Shown: in pieces, positions 1 to 7,008 of the stretch
How the letters are laid out: every line of letters starts with the position of its first letter
Numbering within the stretch: position 1 is the first letter of the stretch
NCBI GenBank assembly: GCA_934271525.1
Contig: CAKQRL010000024.1
Coordinates: 1 to 10,631 of the forward strand
DNA: 10,631 nt
Direction: 5' to 3'
Source of the DNA: an uncultured Rhodocyclaceae bacterium
Lineage (GTDB): Bacteria > Pseudomonadota > Gammaproteobacteria > Burkholderiales > Rhodocyclaceae
Notes under the pieces: generated by a model
Databases searched by the model: none
The model's input: the letters and a program-made list of their open reading frames with translations, nothing else
What the model was told of the DNA's origin: nothing
Position numbers and translations under genes: made by a program

Positions 1-177
1 GCCCCCCCCCCCCCCCCCATAAATACTAGATGTAGGCACGCTACCCAATAAAACACGGCAACGCGTCAAAATGGGAATGCCAAAACTAATAATAGTTGTG
101 CGTTGCAAGCCAGCCGTAACTAGCGCACCAGAAGTTGTTTTTTTTAGATGAAAAATCTTTTTGATGAGTTGTTTCAT
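1..177 (-). CDS. Unidentified protein, N-terminal 59 codons, with an in-frame poly-G tract; cut by the window edge
   Basis: An open frame starts at ATG 177-175 and runs to the window edge without a stop. A good ribosome binding site (AAAGGA, six bases before the ATG) supports the start. The protein begins MKQLIKKIFHLKKTTSG, with a basic N-terminus, then a moderately hydrophobic stretch (TTIISFGIPIL), and ends in six glycines from the G-tract at 18-2. I do not recognise the family. The lysine-rich start and the FGIPIL segment faintly recall some sugar acyltransferases or glycosyltransferases, but this is a guess. It lies 43 bases after the radical SAM gene, same strand, probably co-transcribed. 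Because of the 17-base tract, the frame on the far side cannot be known from this window. The native protein may continue in a different frame. Confidence 0.6.
   Translation of the reverse strand, partial: MKQLIKKIFHLKKTTSGALVTAGLQRTTIISFGIPILTRCRVLLGSVPTSSIYGGGGGG
2..18 (-). repeat. Homopolymer tract, 17 C on plus strand (17 G in the coding sense)
   Basis: Seventeen consecutive C follow a single G at the window start. On the minus strand they form codons 54-59 of the partial gene at 1-177. Tracts this long slip readily during replication and are typical switches in phase-variable genes. The tract ends at the second base of the window, so the downstream frame is not visible and an assembly artefact cannot be excluded. 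Confidence 0.85.
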
Positions 178-183
178 TGCAGT

Positions 184-216
184 TCCTTTTTTTAAAAAAG
201 TTCGGGTTGACCGTGG
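184..216 (-). repeat. Intergenic repeat copy 1 (CCACGGTCAACC plus T-tract)
   Basis: Read on the minus strand, the core CCACGGTCAACC (216-205) is followed by CGAAC, six T, seven A, then GGA, so the distal end merges with the ribosome binding site of the next gene. The core begins four bases after the TGA of the radical SAM gene (223-221). The TGA region also allows a small hairpin, CCGTG/CACGG with a six-base loop, at 211-226. Confidence 0.85.
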
Positions 217-220
217 AAAA

Positions 221-1442
221 TCACGGCTCAAGCTTTAAAACTTCCTTAGTTTGAATGGCGATGGGAATAAATGTGCGGGGTTGCCACATGTCGTGGCAAT
301 AATCGCAGGCTTTGAAAAAATCTTGGGAATAAAAACTAATAAAATCTTTTGGCGTGGTGTTTTCGTTTAAAACAATAAAATCGCCTTCAAATTCTTTTAA
401 ACCTTTTAAGCGAGAAAGGGATGAAGCGATGGGACAGATAAAAATTTGTCCAACCCCCCCCCCCCCTCGCAGAGTCGGTGGGCAGGCATTCGTTGCTCAT
501 TACGCTTACGCACGGCATTAAGCAACTTTTGAAGTTTTTAATAATTCCATTTTTGTCGCGTCCACGTTTGTAAATTTTGCCCGGTTCTGTCCAAGACGAA
601 TCATTTTCCCAGCGCACAAAATATTGAATTTTATGTTCTTTTAAAATATTAATTATTTCATCGCGTTGTATTTTTACGTGAATATTCGGTGTTTTAGAAT
701 AATCGCTGATATTCACAAAAGATTTGTGCCGTGCATTAAATAAGGCTTTTAATAATTGTTCTTTTGGTTTAATTGTGGCATTGGTTACAACATTAAAGGC
801 TTTGACTTTTTCTTCTTGATTCAAATAATCAATCACTTTGTCTAAGTCTTTAAATATTAACGGCTCACCGCCTAAAATATTAAGCTGGCGCACAGAAGAC
901 ACGTTTTTAAATAAGAAATCTAATGTTTTGATAATGCCTTCAAAACTGCATGTGTATGCTGTTTGGGTGGAAAAATATTGCATTAAATTATTGCATGATT
1001 CGCAATTCAATGTGCAACGAGTCGTTAAAACCAATTCAAACAAAGGAACATCTATTTTATTATGCCACAAGCGGTAGAAAACATAAGGTTTTCCAATATA
1101 TTGGTTTTTGAATAGTTTGTATCTTAAATTAGAAATTTCTCGCGCTAAGTAAAAATAAAGATAAAGCGGGGAATAAAAAATATAAATTGGGTTGTTTTTA
1201 ATTTTGTTGAATACCGCACGACCAGAAAAATGTCTACGCTTGGCATTATCACAAAAACGCACAAAAATATAAAGTGGCAAAATAAAAACTATTTTCCACG
1301 GTGAATGTTTTAATGTTTTTAAAACGATTTTTTTTGAAAGAATAGGGTGCATTACGCCCGCTTCTAAATTACGTTTAACATAGCGCTCATTAAAAATTGG
1401 ATTTTTCCACAAGGTATAAAGCCGTTTGATTTTGGTAATCAT
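221..1442 (-). CDS. Radical SAM protein with C-terminal Cys cluster domain; frameshifted at a 13-G tract (probably phase-variable)
   Basis: The start is ATG 1442 with a weak AAAGA upstream. Residues 1-135 contain two hydrophobic aromatic segments (about 50-62 and 85-101). The radical SAM core has CxxxCxxC at C143/C147/C150 (RCTLNCESC), which binds the 4Fe-4S cluster that cleaves S-adenosylmethionine, and the SAM-contacting GGEP at 191-194. As sequenced, the frame passes the G-tract at 466-454 and stops at 387 (351 residues), ending in an unlikely tail. The next frame continues at once as GQIFICPIASSL..., then KACDYCHDMW, and stops at TGA 223-221. With 12 or 15 G the product would be 406 residues, with C307, C311, C336, C379 and C382 available for an auxiliary Fe-S cluster, as in SPASM-like proteins. 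Substrate unknown; such proteins often sit in surface polysaccharide loci. The gene is clearly more AT-rich than its neighbours. A simple decayed pseudogene or an assembly error is the alternative. Confidence 0.8.
454..466 (-). repeat. Homopolymer tract, 13 C on plus strand (13 G in the radical SAM gene)
   Basis: Thirteen C lie inside the radical SAM gene, between codon 326 and the resumption of the conserved frame. With 13 G the frame runs into a 351-residue product. A length of 12 or 15 joins the front to the GQIFICP continuation, and 14 gives a third frame that stops after about 15 codons. This is the arithmetic expected of a slipped-strand on/off switch. Confidence 0.85.
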
Positions 1443-1465
1443 TTTTTATCTTTAAAAAGGTTTGC

Positions 1466-1494
1466 ATTATACGGCAAAGGCGCTTTTTTCTTTA
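1466..1494 (-). promoter_or_regulatory. Candidate sigma-70 promoter before the radical SAM gene
   Basis: On the minus strand a perfect TATAAT lies at 1471-1466, 23 bases before the ATG at 1442. Seventeen bases upstream, TAAAGA (1494-1489) matches the -35 consensus at only three of six positions and overlaps the stop codon of the upstream gene. This junction has no copy of the intergenic repeat. The match is strong at -10 and weak at -35. Confidence 0.4.
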
Positions 1495-2820
1495 AAGCCC
1501 CGCACTAATCATTTCAGAAAAACTCGGGTGGGCGGGGATTATGTGGGCAAGTTGTTGGATGGTTATTCCTGCGCTTTGTGCGGCTTGTAATGGAAAAATT
1601 AGCTCACTTGCCCAAGTGCCGATGATATGTGCGCCCAAAATCTGAGCGCTTTTTTTGTCGCTTAAAATTTTAAGAAAACCTTCTGATTCGCTATGCGCAA
1701 GCGCTCTTGCGTTGGCTGCAAAAAAGGTTTTGTGCGTGGCAAAATCCACGCCTTCGGCTTTTAACTGCGCCTCACTTTTGCCGAAAAAAGCGATTTCAGG
1801 TTGCGTGTAGATGATTTGCGGCACGTTGTTGTAGTCGGGCGGTGTTGCCTTTTCTGCCTTTTCGCCCGCAATTTTTTGTGCGATGAAGCGCGCATCCATA
1901 TATGCCTTGTGCGCTAGCATCGGTTGGCCAGCCACATCGCCCGCTGCCCAAAAGTTTTGTGATTCATCCGACTCCAAAAAGCCAGCGGTGTTTGTGGGCA
2001 ACCCCAAGGTGTTTGGTTTTCTGCCGATGGCAACAATGACTTTTTCGGCGGTTAAAGTTGCAAGCCCGCTTGGCGTTTCAAATTCCAACAAAACGCCATC
2101 CGCCGTTTTTGTGCCTTTTAAAAGTTTGGTGTTCAAATGAATGTTTAAATCCTTGAAAGCCCGTGTTGCCAAGGGTCTGATGGCATCGTCCAAAAATGGC
2201 AAGAACTGCGGCAAGGCTTCCAAAATTGTAACGTGGCTGCCCAAGCGCGAGAACACGCTCGCCAACTCCAACCCGATTGCACCTGCGCCGATGACGGCAA
2301 GTGTTTTTGGCGGCGTTTTCAACGCCAAAGCGGCGACATTGTCCAAAATGGTCTCGTTATCAAAAGGCAAAAATGGCAAGGCTGCGGGCTTGGAACCGCT
2401 TGCAACAATCAAATGTTCAAAGAAAAATTCCGTGCCATTTGCGCAAATTTTCCACAAGCGATTTTCCCGCCCGATGATTTTTGCATTAGTATTTTCCAAC
2501 TTAATTTTGCCTGCTTTGAAAAGCGATGCAATGCCGCGCTCCAACCTTTGAATCACGTTATTTTTAAAAGCGTGCAGTTTTTCGTAATCTACCGAAATGG
2601 CGGCGATTTTGGCGATTCCGTTAAATCCTTTTTGGGCGTTTTTTAAGTTTTCCGTGAAATGCAAAAGGGTTTTGGAAGGCACACAGCCAACATGCAAGCA
2701 CGTGCCGCCGAGTTTGTGTGCTTCAAAAACAACAACGCTTTTGCCGCGCGCGGCACATTCTAACGCCGCCGAATACCCAGCCGGCCCGCCACCGATAATT
2801 GCCACCTCGCTTTTTGGCAT
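1492..2820 (-). CDS. lpdA: Dihydrolipoamide dehydrogenase-like flavoprotein disulfide reductase
   Basis: This FAD/NAD(P)-dependent pyridine nucleotide-disulfide oxidoreductase has 442 residues. The N-terminal FAD Rossmann motif is IIGGGPAG (about 8-15). It is followed by the redox-active disulfide GGTCLHVGCVPSK (cysteines at 41 and 46), the NAD-binding GAGAIGLELASVFSRLG in the middle, the second FAD motif WAAGDVAGQPMLAHKA, and the C-terminal dimer motif HPSFSEM with the catalytic His-Glu pair. These fit the E3 subunit of 2-oxo acid dehydrogenase complexes, which reoxidises dihydrolipoamide with NAD+. It is somewhat shorter than usual (about 470), and no E1 or E2 gene is adjacent, so another reductase of the same superfamily is possible. 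Start: AAGGA lies six bases before ATG 2820; a GTG directly upstream (2823) is less likely. The gene is 36 bases after the response regulator. Confidence 0.82.
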   Translation of the reverse strand: MPKSEVAIIGGGPAGYSAALECAARGKSVVVFEAHKLGGTCLHVGCVPSKTLLHFTENLKNAQKGFNGIAKIAAISVDYEKLHAFKNNVIQRLERGIASLFKAGKIKLENTNAKIIGRENRLWKICANGTEFFFEHLIVASGSKPAALPFLPFDNETILDNVAALALKTPPKTLAVIGAGAIGLELASVFSRLGSHVTILEALPQFLPFLDDAIRPLATRAFKDLNIHLNTKLLKGTKTADGVLLEFETPSGLATLTAEKVIVAIGRKPNTLGLPTNTAGFLESDESQNFWAAGDVAGQPMLAHKAYMDARFIAQKIAGEKAEKATPPDYNNVPQIIYTQPEIAFFGKSEAQLKAEGVDFATHKTFFAANARALAHSESEGFLKILSDKKSAQILGAHIIGTWASELIFPLQAAQSAGITIQQLAHIIPAHPSFSEMISAGL

Positions 2821-2827
2821 CACAATT

Positions 2828-2855
2828 CCTTAAAAAAAATTTTTGTTGACCGTGG
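2828..2855 (-). repeat. Intergenic repeat copy 2 (core plus T-tract)
   Basis: The minus-strand core CCACGGTCAACA (2855-2844, one change from consensus) is followed by AAAA and eight T, then AAGGA, the ribosome binding site of the lpdA-like gene. Only one base separates the core from the TAA of the response regulator. The repeat and the ribosome binding site together fill nearly all of the 36-base junction. Confidence 0.88.
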
Positions 2856-2856
2856 A

Positions 2857-4215
2857 TTAATCTTTTAAAAAACCTTCATCGCGGTATTGTTGGAGTTTGT
2901 AGCGCAAAGTGCGCTCGGCAATGCCCAATTTTTCAACCGCCAATTTGCGCTGGCCGCCCACTTCTTTTAAAACCTTCAAAATGTGTTCGCGCTCCAAATC
3001 CTTCACCGTTTTGGCAGAATCGGCAGTTTGGGCAGAATCAGGTAATTCGGTGGATTTTGCAGAATCGGCAGAATCGGCAAATGCAGGCATTTTTGCCAAA
3101 TGCAAGGCGGCAGGCGCAATTTCCGTGCCGCTAGACAAAATAATGGCGCGCTGCACAGCGTTTTCTAATTCGCGCACATTGCCATACCACGGGTAGCGTT
3201 TTAACAAGTTTTCGGCTTCGGCTGAAAAATGCAGGTTGTTTTTTTGAAAGCGGGCGCCGTGATGAATCAAAAAATGCCGTGCAAGCGGCAGAATATCTTC
3301 TGGTCGGTCTTTTAAGGACGGAATTTCCACCGGAAAAACGTTTAATCGGTAATACAAATCTTCTCTAAAAGTGCCGTTTTTAACCGCTTCCAACATATTG
3401 CGGTTGGATGTGGCAATCACGCGAATATCCAGCGCGATGGTTTTTTTGCCGCCCACGCGCTCAATTTCGCGCTCTTGCAAAACGCGCAAAAATTTTGCCT
3501 GCAACGGCAAAGGCATTTCGGTGACTTCATCCAACAAAAGTGTGCCGTTTTGCGCTTGTTCAAACTTACCCGCTTGTGCGTTGTAAGCGCCTGTGAAAGC
3601 GCCTTTTTCGTAACCAAAAAGCGTGGCTTCCAACAAACTCTCTGGAATGGCAGCGCAGTTAATCGCCACAAATGGCGCGGATTGGCGCTTGGAGTGTTGG
3701 TGAATAAAACGCGCCACCACTTCTTTGCCGGTGCCCGATTCGCCCGTGAGCAAAACCGTGGCGTCCGTTTCTGCCACTTTGTTGGCAAGGGCGAACATTT
3801 CTTGTGTTTTGGAGTCCACCGCCACAACGCCGTTTTCTGAGTCCGATTCGTTTAATTCATAGCGTTGGATGATTTTCAAAAGCGTTTCAGGTTCAAAAGG
3901 TTTTAATAAAAAATCGCAAGCGCCGAGCCGCATCGCATCAACGGCTTTTTCTACTTCGGCATAAGCGGTCATTAAAACCACGGGCAAATAAGGTAATTTT
4001 TGGCGAATGTTTTTCAAAAGCGCAATGCCATCCATCGGCATCATACGCACATCGCTTATCACAATAGAAAACGCTGTTTTTTCTAATGCTTTTAATGCCG
4101 ATTCGCCGCCGTCAACTGCCACTACCGCGCGCTTGGCTAATTCCAAAGTGTCGGCAATGGCTTCGCGCAAGCTGGCATCGTCTTCAACAACCAAAATGGG
4201 AAGATGTTCGCTCAT
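2857..4215 (-). CDS. Sigma-54-dependent response regulator, FleR/FlrC-like (NtrC class)
   Basis: A 452-residue transcription activator. The receiver domain (about 5-120) has acidic residues E11/D12/D13, phospho-acceptor D55 (ISDVRM), T83 and K105. The AAA+ domain (about 135-360) has Walker A GESGTGKE (158-165), the sigma-54 contact loop GAFTGA (205-210), Walker B GTLLLDE (224-230) and the sensor/arginine region REDLYYRLNVFP. The C-terminal Fis-type helix-turn-helix is about 405-447. Wording such as ATLFGYEKGAFTGA and VRMMPMDG resembles the flagellar regulators FleR/FlrC more than NtrC or PilR, but no flagellar gene or histidine kinase is adjacent, so the regulon is unknown. A low-complexity linker (about 379-402) repeats ADSA/DSAK units. 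The start is fixed by the receiver domain beginning at residue 6. No recognisable Shine-Dalgarno precedes it; the leader is derived from the intergenic repeat. Confidence 0.9.
   Translation of the reverse strand: MSEHLPILVVEDDASLREAIADTLELAKRAVVAVDGGESALKALEKTAFSIVISDVRMMPMDGIALLKNIRQKLPYLPVVLMTAYAEVEKAVDAMRLGACDFLLKPFEPETLLKIIQRYELNESDSENGVVAVDSKTQEMFALANKVAETDATVLLTGESGTGKEVVARFIHQHSKRQSAPFVAINCAAIPESLLEATLFGYEKGAFTGAYNAQAGKFEQAQNGTLLLDEVTEMPLPLQAKFLRVLQEREIERVGGKKTIALDIRVIATSNRNMLEAVKNGTFREDLYYRLNVFPVEIPSLKDRPEDILPLARHFLIHHGARFQKNNLHFSAEAENLLKRYPWYGNVRELENAVQRAIILSSGTEIAPAALHLAKMPAFADSADSAKSTELPDSAQTADSAKTVKDLEREHILKVLKEVGGQRKLAVEKLGIAERTLRYKLQQYRDEGFLKD
3013..3081 (-). repeat. Imperfect 9-base tandem repeat in the response regulator linker
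   Basis: On the plus strand the unit GCAGAATCG recurs at about 3014, 3032, 3059 and 3068, with degenerate units between. It encodes the Ala-Asp-Ser-Ala-rich linker joining the AAA+ domain to the DNA-binding helix-turn-helix. A nine-base unit keeps frame, so copy number could change without breaking the gene. Confidence 0.65.
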
Positions 4216-4223
4216 AGTTTTTC

Positions 4224-4247
4224 AAAAAAAAAATCGGTTGACCGTGG
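4224..4247 (-). repeat. Intergenic repeat copy 3 (core plus 10-T tract)
   Basis: The minus-strand core CCACGGTCAACC (4247-4236) is followed by GA, ten T and GAAAAACT, then the ATG of the response regulator. It fills most of the 45-base junction after hemL. A small GCGT/ACGC stem with an A-rich loop sits between the hemL stop and the core. Confidence 0.9.
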
Positions 4248-4260
4248 ATTTTTGCGTTTT

Positions 4261-5544
4261 TTACGCTTCCCACGTTTTGAAAATTTGCGTGGCGGTGGCG
4301 ATGGTTTTTTCAATATCTGCCATCGTATGGGAAGAAGATAAAAACCCCGCTTCAAAAGGAGAGGGCGCAAGGTATTCGCCTGCTTCAAGCATTTTGTGGA
4401 AAAATTGTTTGAAGTTTTTGGTGTTCATTGCGCTGGCATCATCCAAATTTTGTGGTGGTTGGTCGGCAAAATAAATGCCAAACATTGCGCCCACATTTTG
4501 GGCGCAAAAGGCAATGCCGTTTTTTTGCGCCGCTTGGGTTAAGCCATCGCACAAGGTTTTTGTTTTTTGCGTGATTTGTGGATAAAAATCCGCTTCTTCG
4601 GTTAATTTTAACGTTGCCAAACCTGCCGCAACCGACAAAGGATTGCCCGACAATGTTCCCGCTTGATAAACCGCGCCCAACGGCGCCAAATGTTCCATAA
4701 TTTCACGTTTGCCACCAAAAGCGGCAAGCGGCATTCCGCCGCCAATCACTTTGCCAAATGTGCTTAAATCCGCTTCAATGTTGTATAAACCTTGGGCGCT
4801 TGCGTAATCCACGCGAAAACCCGTCATCACTTCGTCAATAATCAGCAAGGCGCCGCATTGTGTGCAAAGTTCGCGGATTTTTTCCAAAAAGCCTGCCGCA
4901 GGGGCGACCAAATTCATATTGCCTGCCACTGGTTCAACAATCACCGCGGCAATTTTGTCGCCATCTTTTTGAAAGGTGCGCGCTAATGTGTGCGTATCGT
5001 TATAAGGCAACACAATGGTGTGTTTGGCAAAATCTGCTGGCACGCCACTTGATGATGGATTGCCAAAAGTTAATAAACCCGAACCCGCTTTGACCAACAA
5101 AGAATCCGCATGGCCGTGGTAACAACCTTCAAACTTTACCAAGGCATCGCGTTTGGTAAAACCGCGTGCCAAGCGGATGGCGCTCATTGTGGCTTCTGTG
5201 CCGGATGAGACCAAACGCAACATTTCCAAATTCGGCACGCGGCGACTTAAAAATTCAGCCAACTGCGTTTCCGCATCCGTTGGTGCGCCAAAACTCAAAC
5301 CATTTTTCAGCGCTTTTTCCACAGCCGCAATAACTTGTGGGTGTGCGTGGCCGGCAATCAAAGGTCCCCAAGACAAAACATAATCGGTGTAGCGTTGGCC
5401 TTCCACATCCCACAAATAAGCGCCTTGACCTTTGGCGATAAAAGGTGGCGTGCCGCCCACATTGGCAAAAGCACGCACGGGAGAATTAACCCCGCCCGGA
5501 ATGTGGCGTTGTGCGATTTGGAATAATTCAGTGTTTGTTGTCAT
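4261..5544 (-). CDS. hemL: Glutamate-1-semialdehyde 2,1-aminomutase
   Basis: A PLP-dependent class III aminotransferase-fold enzyme that converts glutamate-1-semialdehyde to 5-aminolevulinate, the haem precursor, in the C5 pathway. At 427 residues it is almost the length of the E. coli enzyme. The N-terminus IPGGVNSPVRAF (15-26) is diagnostic. SSGTEATMSAIRLAR (113-127) holds the phosphate-binding region, DEVMTGFR starts at D237, and the Schiff-base lysine is K265 in FGKVIGGGMPLAAFGG, the same number as in E. coli. Start: ATG 5544 has AAAGG nine bases upstream and aligns with the family start. An in-frame ATG at 5583 would add 13 atypical residues inside thiE. The gene overlaps the thiE end by 17 bases, so the two are probably translationally coupled. 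Confidence 0.96.
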   Translation of the reverse strand: MTTNTELFQIAQRHIPGGVNSPVRAFANVGGTPPFIAKGQGAYLWDVEGQRYTDYVLSWGPLIAGHAHPQVIAAVEKALKNGLSFGAPTDAETQLAEFLSRRVPNLEMLRLVSSGTEATMSAIRLARGFTKRDALVKFEGCYHGHADSLLVKAGSGLLTFGNPSSSGVPADFAKHTIVLPYNDTHTLARTFQKDGDKIAAVIVEPVAGNMNLVAPAAGFLEKIRELCTQCGALLIIDEVMTGFRVDYASAQGLYNIEADLSTFGKVIGGGMPLAAFGGKREIMEHLAPLGAVYQAGTLSGNPLSVAAGLATLKLTEEADFYPQITQKTKTLCDGLTQAAQKNGIAFCAQNVGAMFGIYFADQPPQNLDDASAMNTKNFKQFFHKMLEAGEYLAPSPFEAGFLSSSHTMADIEKTIATATQIFKTWEA

Positions 5545-6181
5545 TTGTTGCAACCTTTGCACGAAAAAGGGATTGAATAGCATTCACGCTTATTTTGGGC
5601 GAATCCAAAAGCGCGTGGGAGATGGCAATGAAGTCTATGCCACTTTTTAAAACTTGGGCGGCGTTTTCTGGCGTAATACCGCCGATGGCACAAACAGGAA
5701 TGTTGAGCGCCATTTTGGCTAAGGCAATTTTGGATAAGGCAACTTGCGGCGCTTGGGGTTTGGTTGGTGATGGAAAAACCGCGCCAAACGCCACATAATC
5801 CGCGCCTAATTTTTCGGCAATTTGGGCGTTTTTCAAACTGCTGTAACACGATACGCCCAATATTTTGTTTTTGCCTAATAATTGCCGCGCCAAAAAAAGC
5901 GAGCCATCGTTTTTGCCCAAATGCACGCCATCGGCATTGGCTTTTAAGGTTAAAAGAATATTGTCGTTGATGATAAAAATCGTGTTGTGCGCTTTGGTGA
6001 TTTCCCGCAACACATGTGCGCGTGCGAGTTTTTGCGGTGTTTGGTGGGTTTTGTCGCGGTATTGCACGATGGGGCAGGGCGATTGCAATAATGATTCTGC
6101 CCAAGCAAATAGTTCGGCATCCGTTTCAAATTCGGGTGAAATGGCATAAACGGCAGGCGTTGAAAACGTTGGGAATTTCAT
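5528..6181 (-). CDS. thiE: Thiamine-phosphate synthase
   Basis: A 217-residue TIM-barrel enzyme that joins hydroxymethylpyrimidine diphosphate to thiazole phosphate to make thiamine monophosphate. Family motifs appear in order: QYRDK (substrate-binding strand), FIINDN, GVHLGKNDG, GVSCYSS, the loop DYVAFGAVFPSPTK that binds the pyrophosphate end, and CAIGGITPEN near the C-terminus. Its ATG overlaps the thiD stop in an ATGA arrangement and its 3' end overlaps hemL, so thiD-thiE-hemL is a tightly coupled operon. No thiamine riboswitch precedes it in the window, and the 30-base gap before thiD has no room for one. Length and motifs are normal. Confidence 0.95.
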   Translation of the reverse strand: MKFPTFSTPAVYAISPEFETDAELFAWAESLLQSPCPIVQYRDKTHQTPQKLARAHVLREITKAHNTIFIINDNILLTLKANADGVHLGKNDGSLFLARQLLGKNKILGVSCYSSLKNAQIAEKLGADYVAFGAVFPSPTKPQAPQVALSKIALAKMALNIPVCAIGGITPENAAQVLKSGIDFIAISHALLDSPKISVNAIQSLFRAKVATNDNKH

Positions 6182-6978
6182 TGGTCAGCGCTTTCTTTAA
6201 AGCAAAAACGCTGCGGGGTTTTTTGCGATTTTCCGCTTTGAAAGGCATTTTCTAAACTTTGCCACGTCCATTCCAATGCGTTGGGAATAGCCGAATCAAG
6301 CGCTTTGCCGTGCGCCAAAAATGCCGCAATAGCAGACGACAACGTGCAACCTGAGCCGTGAAATTGACCGACCAAACGTGGCGACAAAAAGGTTTGTTTG
6401 CCATTTTTGGAAAACCACGTGTTTTGAATGGCGGCAGATTTTGCATCACCGCCTGTTGCCAAAATATCCTGCGCACCTTGTTGAAACAAAAATTCGGCGC
6501 AATCGGATGGCGAAGCGTTTTTTAATTCGGGGCAAAGTGCGGCTAACTCCACAAGATTGGGCGTTATCACATTTGCCTTTGGAATCAAATATTGGCGCGC
6601 TGCCGCAATATAGTTTTTTGTGGCGAGTTCTGCGCCTGATGTGGCTTTTAAAATCGGGTCAAAAACAACCGGAATAGCGTTGTAATCGTCCAAAATTTTG
6701 GCAATGATTTCGGCGTTTTTGTCTGAACCAACCACGCCGATTTTAAAAGCACAAACTTGCGATTCTTCCAAAATTAGCCGAGCGGATTTTTCTACAAAAT
6801 CGGACGATAAAATTTGAAAATCAGCCAAGTTGGAAGTGTTTTGAATGGTTAAACCCGTTGCGATAGAAAGCGGGTGGCAGCCCAGCGCAAAAAGTGTGAG
6901 CGCATCTGCTGTGAGCCCTGCGCCGCCCGTGGAATCAAGCGCTGAAAAAGTCATCACAAGGGGCGGCGTGTTGTTCAT
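6178..6978 (-). CDS. thiD: Hydroxymethylpyrimidine kinase / phosphomethylpyrimidine kinase
   Basis: A 266-residue ribokinase-fold kinase that phosphorylates HMP and then HMP phosphate, giving the pyrimidine diphosphate used by ThiE next door. Visible motifs are the N-terminal FSALDSTGGAGLTAD, the IQNT segment after the first strands, FDPILKATSG, VITPNLVELAAL, and the C-terminal anion-hole and catalytic motif GQFHGSGCTLSSAIAAFLA with its cysteine. The usual D-P-T/S-G-G near the N-terminus reads D-S-T-G-G here, a mild substitution. The start is ATG 6978. No Shine-Dalgarno is visible: the bases before it are a T-run and GAAAA from the intergenic repeat, so translation may rely on the A-rich leader or on coupling to pilU, whose stop is 30 bases upstream. 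Confidence 0.94.
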   Translation of the reverse strand: MNNTPPLVMTFSALDSTGGAGLTADALTLFALGCHPLSIATGLTIQNTSNLADFQILSSDFVEKSARLILEESQVCAFKIGVVGSDKNAEIIAKILDDYNAIPVVFDPILKATSGAELATKNYIAAARQYLIPKANVITPNLVELAALCPELKNASPSDCAEFLFQQGAQDILATGGDAKSAAIQNTWFSKNGKQTFLSPRLVGQFHGSGCTLSSAIAAFLAHGKALDSAIPNALEWTWQSLENAFQSGKSQKTPQRFCFKESADQ

Positions 6979-6981
6979 TTT

Positions 6982-7007
6982 TCAAAAAAAATTGCGGTTT
7001 ACCGTGG
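6982..7007 (-). repeat. Intergenic repeat copy 4 (core plus 8-T tract)
   Basis: The minus-strand core CCACGGTAAACC (7007-6996) is followed by GCAA, eight T and GAAAAATG, the last three bases being the thiD start. One base separates the core from the pilU TAA. The repeat is therefore the whole intergenic region and replaces a normal ribosome binding site. Confidence 0.9.
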
Positions 7008-7008
7008 A

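Noticed and set aside
32..44. GTAG/CTAC small inverted repeat near the left edge
   Set aside because: A four-base stem with a five-base loop inside a coding frame is not meaningful alone.
1475..1491. Possible terminator AAAG/CTTT followed by T-run on the plus strand after lpdA
   Set aside because: The stem is only four bases, and on the transcribed strand the T-run is on the wrong side.
3185..3191. CCACGG inside the response regulator gene, and a similar one near 3975
   Set aside because: The match stops at the hexamer; the bases after it do not follow the core, and there is no T-tract.
5545..5583. Upstream ATG for HemL adding 13 residues
   Set aside because: The extension is not family-like and lies inside thiE; ATG 5544 has AAAGG at good spacing and matches the E. 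coli length.
6979..7008. Thiamine (TPP) riboswitch before thiD
   Set aside because: Only 30 bases lie between pilU and thiD and all are the repeat; there is no room for the element.
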